Source: Acidimicrobiales bacterium
GTDB lineage: Bacteria > Actinomycetota > Acidimicrobiia > Acidimicrobiales > Aldehydirespiratoraceae
Length of the DNA: 40,942 nt
NCBI GenBank assembly: GCA_021604885.1
Contig: BQJV01000002.1
Span: 1-40,942 of the forward strand
Direction of reading: 5' to 3'
Part shown: positions 24,769-31,843 of the stretch, in pieces
How the letters are laid out: the number at the start of each line of letters is the position of its first letter
Numbering within the stretch: position 1 is the stretch's first letter
Translations under genes and position numbers: made by a program
The notes under the pieces: generated by a model
Databases searched by the model: none
What the model saw: only the letters and a program-made list of their open reading frames with translations
What the model was told of the DNA's origin: nothing

Positions 24769-27700
24769 TCAGTGGGAGTGGCCGGCGAGTGCTTCGCCGT
24801 CGAGCTCGCGCGAGAGCAGTTCGCCGATCGTGGAGGCGTCCGCCGGGCGGGCGAAGTAGTAGCCCTGACCGAGGCGGCAGCCGAGTGCCAAAAGGCGCTT
24901 GTGTTGATCGGGCACCTCGATGCCCTCGGCGACCGTCTCCGCACCCATCCCCGCGGCGATGCTGAGGACCGTGGAGACGATTGTCGAATCGTCCTGCGTC
25001 TCGAGCCGAGCGACGAACGACTGATCGATCTTGAGAATGTCCGCGGAGAACTCATCGGCGTACTTCAACGTCGCGTAGCCGGTGCCGAAGTCATCGATTG
25101 CGACACGCAGGCCCGCCGCTCGGAGTGCATCGATGCGTTGCACGACGAGTTCGAAGTCGTTGATCAGAGCCGACTCGGTCAGCTCGAGGACCACGGCGGA
25201 GCGGTCGATGCCGGAGCCATCGACCAGCTCGAGCACTTCGGTCACGATGCCGTCGCGCTGGAGCTGCACGGGGGAGATGTTCACACTGGCGTAGATGTCG
25301 TGCCCGCGGCCCCGCCATGTCGCGACCTGCGACAGTGCGGTCTCGAGGACCTTGCGACCGAGGGGCACGATCAGGCCGTTGCGCTCCGCGAGCGGAATGA
25401 AGGAGGCAGGACTGACCATGCCTCGTTCCGGGTGGTTCCAACGCACGAGCGCCTCGACGCCGGCCGTCTTGCCGGAGAAGAGGTCGAGGATCGGCTGATA
25501 GTGCACCGTCAGCTCGTCGCCCTCGATCGCTGCGGCGAGGGAGTTGGAGATCTCGAATCGTTCGAAGGTCTGTTCGGCCATGCCGGACTCGAACAGCGCC
25601 CATCGGCCCTTGCCCTTGGCCTTGGCTTCGTACATGGCGACGTCGGCCGCCCGAAGCAGATCCTCGGGCGTCTGACTGCCGTCGTCGTCCATCGCGATGC
25701 CAACACTGACGCCCAAGCGAACTTCGTGGCCCATGAGATCGACCGGGCGGCTGAGCTCCTCAACGATGCGGTCCGCGACAAGTGTGACATCGGAGTCGGT
25801 GTAGACGTCGGTCAGGAGCACCGCGAACTCGTCACCGCCGAACCGAGCGGCGCGATCATGGAGCCGCAATCGGCCGAGAAGGCGCGAGGAGATCTCCACG
25901 AGCACCTGGTCGCCCGCGGCGTGTCCGAGCGAATCGTTGATGTTCTTGAAGTCGTCGAGATCGATGAACAGTGCCGCGACGCGGCTCCCGGCACGCCGGT
26001 CGGCCCGCAGCGCCTCCTCCAGTTGCTTGGTGAACTGGACGCGGCTCCCGAGCCCGGTGAGATCGTCGTGCAGCACCTGGTGGCGGAGATCATTCTCGAG
26101 CTGCTTGCGAACCGTGATGTCGCGAATGTTCAGGACCAGACCTCGCACCGAGTGGTCGTGGCGAAGGTCGGTGATTGTCACATCGACCGTTCGTTCATCG
26201 CCGTCGGACCGCGTGAGTGCGAGTTCGATCGTGTGACTTCCTTCCATCGAGTTGAGCATGAGTGCTCGGATCTCGCCGACGTTGCCGCTCTGGTTCGGTG
26301 CGATCAGATCGAAGAAGCTCTGGCCGCGGAGATTGCTCGGTCGATGGGCGAGCAACTCGTTCGCTGAGGGCGAGATGTATGTGAACGTCCCGCCGTCGTC
26401 GATGACGGCGATCACGTCCGAGCTGTTCTGGACGAGTCCACGGAACCACTGCTCGCTTCGCTGCAAGCCGAGTTTGGCTGCTCGAGTCTCGTCGACGTCG
26501 CGAGCGGTCAGAACGACGCCGGCGACTTCGGGATTCTCGGAGAAGTCACGAGTTGTGATGTCGAACCAGCGGTACGTCCCACCATGAGTGCGAAGCCGAA
26601 ACTCAGCCGCGACTGCGACCTCGTCTGATGTGGACGGGGCGGCGATTAGAGCGCGCAAGGCGTCCGATTCGTCAGGGTGGCAGAGCACGAGGGGGTTCAT
26701 GCCAATCATCTGGTCGTTGCCGACGCCGAGCACACGTTCGGAATTTGGAGACGCGAACTGAACCTGGCCATCGGCACCAACCACTACGACTAGGTCTGAT
26801 GACTGCTCAACGAGGGCGGATAGGCGTTGCTCGGCGCGACGTTCGAATCGCGCCTCCGTGAGTCGGAGGGATACGAGCGCTTGGGTGATCTGCGCAGACA
26901 TGGTCTGTAGAGCGAGGCCATACGCGGTATCCAGGTTTCCAGCGACCTCGACCAGGATTCGTCCGAAGCGACCTCGGTCGCCCAACTCGAGCTCGACGAA
27001 GTTCGAGGATGCCGAATCCACTGCAATGAGATCGCGAAGTTCGGGAGATGCGGACTCGGCTTCGAGAGTGAGAATCTGAGCAGCCTCCGCTCCTTCCAGG
27101 CGGACGACGAGGTGTCGGGTCGTTTCCCGGGCACCGATCACGGCTGCGTACCGGGACGATTCGCCGACAACGAGCCGGATTGTCTTCGACGCGGCTACCG
27201 CGATCTCTGTTCCAGAGGACGCGTCGAGCAGACCTCGGCCCGACTCGGACAGCGCAGCGTCAAGACCAGCGACGCGCTCTTTCGCGCGGAACAGCAGCGA
27301 GATCCGGACAAGACTGACGAGAGCGAGCGCGGCCGACCCTGTGACCAGAACCGGGAGATCGGGCTCTGTATCCCGAACCAGCGCTGCAAGCAGTGCCATC
27401 GGGAGAGTGAGAAGCGCTGCTGCAAGCATGGTGATTCGGACAGCTGTCAGGCGGGGCTCGCGATACTCCGGCGTCTCAACGAGCGATGGCGCAAGCGGAT
27501 GAAGAAACGCGGCTGCGCCCAGCACGAGAGCCAGCGACGTCGTGACGGTCGCGGCTTCCAAAGCCCAGCCACTGCCGGTGCTATCGAGCAACAGAAGAAT
27601 GTCGTTCGTCAGCAGGAGGCTCGAGGCAATTGCGAGCAATCGCCAGCTGCCATTCCGTGTTCCGGGGCCGACTGCCAGGCGTGCAATGTGCCCGAGCAAG

Positions 27701-28200
27701 GTCAGCGTGAGGATCGAGTACAGAACGTTGCCGGCCCGAGTCCATCCGTCGATAGTGCTGTCGCGGAGATAGTCGGAGAGGATCGCGCTGAAGACGACGA
27801 CTGCGGTCGCCGCCGTGAGGAGGAGCCCGTCCAGGGCTGCTTCAAGGTCGCGCCGAGTTGAACGCAGACGCCAGAAGCTCTGGCATGCAGCGATTAGGCA
27901 GGCGTAGCCGAGGATCGCGGGTACCTCGGCGTAGCTCGGGAACGGGTTGTCGACTCCGATCGAGGCGCCATGCGCGAGGCGAACCACCGCGGCTACAAGA
28001 ACAAGGGAGGTGCCGGCTGCGATGTATTGCCACGGGCGATCTCGTTCGCTCCGACTCGCGCGATTACGCCGCAGAATGACGGTGATCAAGAAGACTGCGG
28101 CTACTGCCTTCGCGACCGCTTGTGCGGTCTCGCCCGCGAGGGTTGCGAGCGCGACGAGGCACACGCCGACAGCAATAGTCCGGAAAGAGTCCCTCCCCAT
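24769..28200 (-). CDS. Membrane-bound PAS-PAS-GGDEF-EAL cyclic-di-GMP protein
   Basis: The 1143-residue protein has about eight to nine hydrophobic helices in residues 1-305, a GAF-like linker (about 310-450), PAS domains at about 455-570 and 580-698, a GGDEF domain (705-865) and an EAL domain (880-1130). GGDEF is intact at 788-792 and preceded by an RxxD inhibitory site (R779-D782). The EAL domain keeps EAL (916-918), NISP, ELTES, IDDFGTGYATL, LKIDQSF and AEGIE, all needed for phosphodiesterase activity. It could therefore make and break cyclic-di-GMP, with the membrane and PAS domains sensing a ligand. The acyltransferase gene ends 51 bp upstream on the same strand, an operon-like layout. 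No Shine-Dalgarno is visible before the ATG at 28200. Confidence 0.9.
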   Translation of the reverse strand: MGRDSFRTIAVGVCLVALATLAGETAQAVAKAVAAVFLITVILRRNRASRSERDRPWQYIAAGTSLVLVAAVVRLAHGASIGVDNPFPSYAEVPAILGYACLIAACQSFWRLRSTRRDLEAALDGLLLTAATAVVVFSAILSDYLRDSTIDGWTRAGNVLYSILTLTLLGHIARLAVGPGTRNGSWRLLAIASSLLLTNDILLLLDSTGSGWALEAATVTTSLALVLGAAAFLHPLAPSLVETPEYREPRLTAVRITMLAAALLTLPMALLAALVRDTEPDLPVLVTGSAALALVSLVRISLLFRAKERVAGLDAALSESGRGLLDASSGTEIAVAASKTIRLVVGESSRYAAVIGARETTRHLVVRLEGAEAAQILTLEAESASPELRDLIAVDSASSNFVELELGDRGRFGRILVEVAGNLDTAYGLALQTMSAQITQALVSLRLTEARFERRAEQRLSALVEQSSDLVVVVGADGQVQFASPNSERVLGVGNDQMIGMNPLVLCHPDESDALRALIAAPSTSDEVAVAAEFRLRTHGGTYRWFDITTRDFSENPEVAGVVLTARDVDETRAAKLGLQRSEQWFRGLVQNSSDVIAVIDDGGTFTYISPSANELLAHRPSNLRGQSFFDLIAPNQSGNVGEIRALMLNSMEGSHTIELALTRSDGDERTVDVTITDLRHDHSVRGLVLNIRDITVRKQLENDLRHQVLHDDLTGLGSRVQFTKQLEEALRADRRAGSRVAALFIDLDDFKNINDSLGHAAGDQVLVEISSRLLGRLRLHDRAARFGGDEFAVLLTDVYTDSDVTLVADRIVEELSRPVDLMGHEVRLGVSVGIAMDDDGSQTPEDLLRAADVAMYEAKAKGKGRWALFESGMAEQTFERFEISNSLAAAIEGDELTVHYQPILDLFSGKTAGVEALVRWNHPERGMVSPASFIPLAERNGLIVPLGRKVLETALSQVATWRGRGHDIYASVNISPVQLQRDGIVTEVLELVDGSGIDRSAVVLELTESALINDFELVVQRIDALRAAGLRVAIDDFGTGYATLKYADEFSADILKIDQSFVARLETQDDSTIVSTVLSIAAGMGAETVAEGIEVPDQHKRLLALGCRLGQGYYFARPADASTIGELLSRELDGEALAGHSH

Positions 28201-28251
28201 ACAGGCTGGGTCGGCACTGCGAGGCCCGAAATGAGGCCCATTGCGGAGGAT

Positions 28252-28965
28252 CTACGCTCGGCGCGCTGTGAGGTCCCGGACCTTCGGCTGAATCTCCGGC
28301 ACCGTGCTGCGGAGGTCGATCACGACCTCGTCTAGCTCACTGAACGGAATGTCACCCGAGAAGAAGCGGAGGTTGTCCGGTGCCATCGACTCGGCAGCTC
28401 GCGGTACGTAGATCGCTGTTGGCGTCGTCCTTGCCCCCATGAACTCGCGCGACTCGCCGATCTGAAGCATTGGAATCTCAAGAAACCGGCGAGCAAACAT
28501 CAGCATGCGGTCGTCAACGATTGCGAGAAGGTAGGCCCGTCGCGTCTCGATTGCGCGCCGCCAGACAGCGCCGTAGAGCGCTCCCGAGATCGCCATGTGC
28601 TGCATACCGTTGCGGAGAGTCGCCAGTGCCGAGATCTCCGCACAGCGATTGGTGTCGATGTCGGCGAATATCTCCATGGCGTCATCGCGGACATCGAAGT
28701 GCTGGAACGCCGGGAAGCCCCTGACACTTGGCCGGATCAGGCGACAGGTCCCAACAATCTGTCCCGCCTGCTCGTCAACCGCGATGAAGTAGTCGCTGAA
28801 GGGCACCCAGTCATCGTGGATGAGTCCGTCGGCTCCGAGTTCAGCCGAGCTAATGAACCCCTCCTCGACAAAACACTGCGAGTGGAGTCGCCTAGCAGCG
28901 AGCAGCTCTTGGGAGTTATCCACAGGACGGATGGAGAGACCGGGCACGGTCGGGACTAGGGCCAT
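28252..28965 (-). CDS. FeeM/autoinducer-synthase-like N-acyltransferase (GNAT fold)
   Basis: The 237-residue protein resembles N-acyl amino acid synthases (FeeM) and exosortase-associated acyltransferases, which share the GNAT-like fold of acyl-homoserine-lactone synthases. Matching segments are RRLHSQCFVEEGFI (family RYEVYCEEGF), DDWVPFSDYFIAVDEQAGQIVGTCRLIRPS near 51-80, AEISALATLR near 109-118 and FLEIPMLQIGESREFMGAR near 161-179. Such enzymes join an acyl group from acyl carrier protein to an amine or amino acid. Product and acyl donor are unknown. Three starts are possible: GTG 28974, ATG 28965 and GTG 28947. The last gives the same spacing to the palindromic motif as the divergent gene. 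Base composition is lower in G/C (32 of 60 at 28441-28500). Confidence 0.7.
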   Translation of the reverse strand: MALVPTVPGLSIRPVDNSQELLAARRLHSQCFVEEGFISSAELGADGLIHDDWVPFSDYFIAVDEQAGQIVGTCRLIRPSVRGFPAFQHFDVRDDAMEIFADIDTNRCAEISALATLRNGMQHMAISGALYGAVWRRAIETRRAYLLAIVDDRMLMFARRFLEIPMLQIGESREFMGARTTPTAIYVPRAAESMAPDNLRFFSGDIPFSELDEVVIDLRSTVPEIQPKVRDLTARRA

Positions 28966-28972
28966 AAGGCCC
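28955..28972 (-). promoter_or_regulatory. Operator-like motif A at the acyltransferase start
   Basis: On the plus strand the site reads actagggcc, ataa, ggccc. It shares the 9-base half site actagggcc and the ggccc of motif B (29054-29075). Its proximal half, ggccctagt on the minus strand, lies 7 bases before GTG 28947. It falls about where transcription would start from the promoter at 28976-29005, a place where a repressor would block. Confidence 0.5.
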
Positions 28973-28975
28973 ACG

Positions 28976-29005
28976 ACGCTACGGACAAGTCGGGGGGAAA
29001 GTCAA
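28976..29005 (-). promoter_or_regulatory. Predicted sigma70-type promoter of the acyltransferase unit
   Basis: On the minus strand ttgact (29005-29000) is followed after 18 bases by tagcgt (28981-28976), a fair -35/-10 pair (TTGACA/TANNNT). Transcription would begin near 28969, within or beside motif A, and run into the acyltransferase and PAS-PAS-GGDEF-EAL genes. Confidence 0.45.
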
Positions 29006-29053
29006 CCTGAACACGCGCGAGGAAAGGTCGGGCCCGCGCGGACGGTGGTGGAA

Positions 29054-29075
29054 ACTAGGGCCGATCGGCCCTAGT
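29054..29075 (+). promoter_or_regulatory. Perfect 22-bp palindrome (operator-like motif B)
   Basis: Positions 29054-29075 are their own reverse complement, built from actagggcc and ggccctagt around gatc. The right end merges with tagtct (29072-29077), a TANNNT -10 element six bases before GTG 29084, which fits a leaderless transcript. A regulator bound here would cover the -10 region. LuxR-type and PAS-LuxR regulators bind palindromes of similar size, some beginning CT.GGG, but the protein involved here is not identified. Confidence 0.6.
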
Positions 29076-29083
29076 CTCGGGCA

Positions 29084-29476
29084 GTGGACGACGTCGCTCG
29101 GGTTGGTTGGCTAGGGAAGGCGTGGATCGCGTCAATCTTCGGCTACTCGATCCTTCGAGCGCTACTTGTCTGGCCCACTCTGGGTGAATATGGCGTGAAT
29201 CCGTGGGCGTTTCTGGCGATCGATGTCGGCACGGCTTGGCCGTACGCGTATGGCCAAGTCCGCGTCGTCAAGGCCGCTCGGTCGCAGGACTGGGGCTCGA
29301 CACAGCGTTGGGCGCTCATCACGCTGCTGGCTTTTGTCGCTCCGTACGTCTACATCGCCGGAGCCGGATCGGGCCAGATGCCTGTCTTCGCCTGGATCGT
29401 TGTTGGGCTGTTGATGGTGTTCTTCGGCGTGGCGTCCGTCGTCCGGATCCGTCGTCAGATCAACGAACGAGACTAG
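29084..29476 (+). CDS. Small four-helix membrane protein of unknown function
   Basis: The 130-residue protein has four hydrophobic segments, at about residues 8-26, 38-57, 74-92 and 99-118, with short charged loops and a basic C-terminus (RIRRQINERD). No family was recognised. It starts at GTG 29084, seven to eight bases after a perfect palindrome and six after a TANNNT element, so it may be leaderless. It is divergent from the acyltransferase and shares its intergenic motif, which ties the two in control. Its stop overlaps the convergent desaturase stop (ctag). It could help carry or sense the acyltransferase product, but that is only inference from position. Confidence 0.68.
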   Translation: MDDVARVGWLGKAWIASIFGYSILRALLVWPTLGEYGVNPWAFLAIDVGTAWPYAYGQVRVVKAARSQDWGSTQRWALITLLAFVAPYVYIAGAGSGQMPVFAWIVVGLLMVFFGVASVVRIRRQINERD

Positions 29477-30465
29477 GCGTTCGTCACCGGCCAGGAAGTG
29501 CCGTGGGCCTCGTTCCGAATGAACCAGCCGTACAGGAGCTTTCCGAACGAGCGGTGTTGCCGGAGTCCTGAATCGAGTAGCACAGGTTCGATCAGTTTCA
29601 CGGCACGACGCATTCGGTAGAACGGTATTGCCGGGTACAAGTGATGCACGAGGTGGCAGTCGCCAGCCCCCCACAGAAACATGGGCCCAGAGACAGCGCC
29701 GGTCCGGTAGAAGGTTGAGCTGGCCAGCGGTGTGCTCACGTCTACGTCTGCGTGTTCGAGAATGACCCTCAAGCTGGACGCGATGGGCGCAACAAGCAGC
29801 AGCGGCAGAAAGTAGCCGCGGAGTACCACGCCAGGGCTCAGGAATGCGAGGCCAACCAGCCCGGCGAAGACCAGGATCAGGGCACGGGTCTCCTGCTTGA
29901 CCATGCGTGCCTCCTCGTCGGTGTAGTCCGGTGCCCACCGCTCACGGTCCCCGCGCCGGAAGACACCGAACCAAGACATTTGGGTGCCAACCGGAGTCAG
30001 CAACGCCCACTTCACCCATCGTCGGTCGAAGTCTCGCTTGTACTCTTCGCTGTCTCCGGCGCCGTTCACGTGGCGATGGTGAGCCATGTGCAGATGCTTG
30101 TACTCACTGAAGACGACGGTCGCTGGTGTCGCGAAGACCGATCCGGCGACTCGGGAAAACCTCCGGCCGCCGACGGCGCGATGAACGAAGGCATCGTGGG
30201 CGAAGAAGGCCAAGATCTGCAGCAAGAACCCTTGTGCGACGAGCATTGCTAGCCAGAGAAGGCCGATCGGCACCGTTCCGAGACCAAGAGCGAGCGCGAC
30301 CACGGCGGCGAGGAGGCCAACACCCACCCCTGCGTCGATGAAGACGTTCTGCTTGTGGAGGCTTCGTACGACATCGGGACCGAGAACCTGACTTATCTGG
30401 CGCGTTCCCGCAGCTCGGCGCGCACTAGATGCCTCGGTCCGTTCCTGGACTTCCTTGCCGGCCAT
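29473..30465 (-). CDS. Membrane fatty-acid desaturase family protein
   Basis: The 330-residue protein carries the three histidine boxes of membrane di-iron desaturases: HDAFVH (90-95), HMAHHRH (126-132) and HLVHHLYP (271-278), and an EHADVD histidine near 238. Hydrophobic pairs lie at about 45-90 and 195-235. These enzymes insert double bonds or hydroxyl groups into acyl chains using oxygen and an electron donor. The substrate and position are unknown; relatives act on acyl lipids, carotenoids or acyl amino acids. ATG 30465 is chosen; extension upstream gives no homology. It faces the small membrane protein and is divergent from the FIST gene. It may alter the acyl product of the nearby acyltransferase, as an inference. 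Confidence 0.86.
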   Translation of the reverse strand: MAGKEVQERTEASSARRAAGTRQISQVLGPDVVRSLHKQNVFIDAGVGVGLLAAVVALALGLGTVPIGLLWLAMLVAQGFLLQILAFFAHDAFVHRAVGGRRFSRVAGSVFATPATVVFSEYKHLHMAHHRHVNGAGDSEEYKRDFDRRWVKWALLTPVGTQMSWFGVFRRGDRERWAPDYTDEEARMVKQETRALILVFAGLVGLAFLSPGVVLRGYFLPLLLVAPIASSLRVILEHADVDVSTPLASSTFYRTGAVSGPMFLWGAGDCHLVHHLYPAIPFYRMRRAVKLIEPVLLDSGLRQHRSFGKLLYGWFIRNEAHGTSWPVTNA

Positions 30466-30477
30466 GTGAAGCAGTCT

Positions 30478-30489
30478 CGCAGCGCTGCG
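30478..30489. promoter_or_regulatory. 12-bp palindrome upstream of the desaturase
   Basis: cgcagcgctgcg is a perfect palindrome 12 bases before the desaturase ATG, in the 102 bp between divergent desaturase and FIST genes. It might be an operator or a ribosome-site-masking hairpin. Chance is plausible at this length in GC-rich DNA. Confidence 0.25.
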
Positions 30490-30567
30490 CCGACCAAAGC
30501 AACATCCCGAGGGCGGCGATCCCTTCGCTGGAGCGACTAATCGCCAGGGCGTCAATCGTTGGGAGTC

Positions 30568-31839
30568 ATGTTCTCGTTGATTCGCGCTACTCCTCACGAC
30601 GGTGCGGCTTGTGCCGACGCGGGGAGGGTGACTGAAACACAGCTCCAATCCACGGATGGCTCGACTGGCAACGCGGCCCGGTGGGCCGGCGTCGGCACGA
30701 GCATCCTCGACGACTCCTACGCGGCCGGTTCCAGCGCTGCCGCGGAAGCAGACGAGAGCGGCAACGCGAACCTGTTTCTGGTCTTCGCGGGACACCTCCA
30801 TGACCATGAGGCGCTCCTCTCCGGCGTCGCCTCCGTCGCATCGAGCGAGGCATCCGTCGTTGGCTGCTCGACCGGCGGCGAAATCGGCGTCGCCGGCCCG
30901 ACCGACAACGGCGTCGTCGTCATGGCGGTCGGCGGGGACGGCATCTCGTTCGCCTCTCGATGCGCTGACGTCGTCGGCGGTGATCTCCGCACAGCGGGCG
31001 AGGTCGCGGCTGACGCAGTCTGGGACGTCGAGCATCGCGGTCACACGGTGCTCCTCCTGCTGTCGGACGGACTTGCGGGCGACCAGCAGGAGGTCGTTCG
31101 TGGCGCCTACGCCACGACCGGCGCAACCATTCCTCTCGTCGGGGGCTGCGCCGGTGACGGCATGGAGATGGCGCAGACGACGCTCTTCCATGCGAACAAG
31201 GGCGGTAGTCGGATCGGCGGCAACCAGGTCATCGGCGTGGCGATCTCGTCGGTCGCTCCGCTGGGCATCGGCGTGTTCCACGGGTGGGAGGCCGTGGGGG
31301 ATGCGGTCCTCATCACGAAGTCCGTCGGCAACGTCATCTACGAGATCGACGAGGAGCCGGCCCTCGATCGCTACCTCCGTCTCCACGGTGCGCCGGTCGA
31401 CTTGGCGGACGACGCTGACGCGTTCACGCAGTTCGCGGCGACTCACCCGATCGGAATCTCACGGCGCAGCCGGCAAGAGGTTCGCTTCATCTCGTCCGCC
31501 GATCCCGAGATGCGCACGATCACCTCGATTGCGGGCGTCCCGCAGGGCGTGATCGCGTACGCCATGGAGGGGTCGGCCGAGTCCGTTCTCGACGCGACCG
31601 ACATCGCGTGCGCGGATGCGCTCGATCAGATCGACGGTCCGCCGGTCGCCGTCCTCGCGTTCGACTGCGTCGCACGTCGCGGTGTCATGGGAGAGGACGG
31701 CATCGCCGCCGAGGTCGGCCGAATCAGGGATCGCGTCGGCGCTCCGATCGCCGGCTTCTACACCTACGGCGAGTTCGCCCGCGTCGCGGGCGCATCCGGC
31801 TTCCACAACCAAACGCTCGTCACGCTCGCGATCGGCTGA
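30568..31839 (+). CDS. FIST-domain sensor protein (NosP-like candidate)
   Basis: The 423-residue protein has FIST N and FIST C domains. The N part (about 37-235) includes WAGVGTSI, VVGCSTGGEIG (97-107) and IPLVGGCAGDG (188-198). The C part (about 236-400) begins GIGVFHGWEAVG and ends FDCVARRGVMG and GFYTYGEFARV, a typical FIST_C tail. FIST proteins bind small ligands; the NosP subgroup binds haem and senses nitric oxide, and is usually encoded next to a histidine kinase or cyclic-di-GMP enzyme. The next gene, four bases downstream, is a GAF-GGDEF-EAL protein, the expected partner. No haem ligand can be assigned with certainty. ATG 30568 is preferred over TTG 30559; GTG 30628 is also possible. 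Confidence 0.82.
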   Translation: MFSLIRATPHDGAACADAGRVTETQLQSTDGSTGNAARWAGVGTSILDDSYAAGSSAAAEADESGNANLFLVFAGHLHDHEALLSGVASVASSEASVVGCSTGGEIGVAGPTDNGVVVMAVGGDGISFASRCADVVGGDLRTAGEVAADAVWDVEHRGHTVLLLLSDGLAGDQQEVVRGAYATTGATIPLVGGCAGDGMEMAQTTLFHANKGGSRIGGNQVIGVAISSVAPLGIGVFHGWEAVGDAVLITKSVGNVIYEIDEEPALDRYLRLHGAPVDLADDADAFTQFAATHPIGISRRSRQEVRFISSADPEMRTITSIAGVPQGVIAYAMEGSAESVLDATDIACADALDQIDGPPVAVLAFDCVARRGVMGEDGIAAEVGRIRDRVGAPIAGFYTYGEFARVAGASGFHNQTLVTLAIG

Positions 31840-31843
31840 GCGA

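Noticed and set aside
24751..26367. Plus-strand open frame of 538 residues
   Set aside because: Antisense to the GGDEF-EAL coding region, where the forward protein has intact catalytic motifs.
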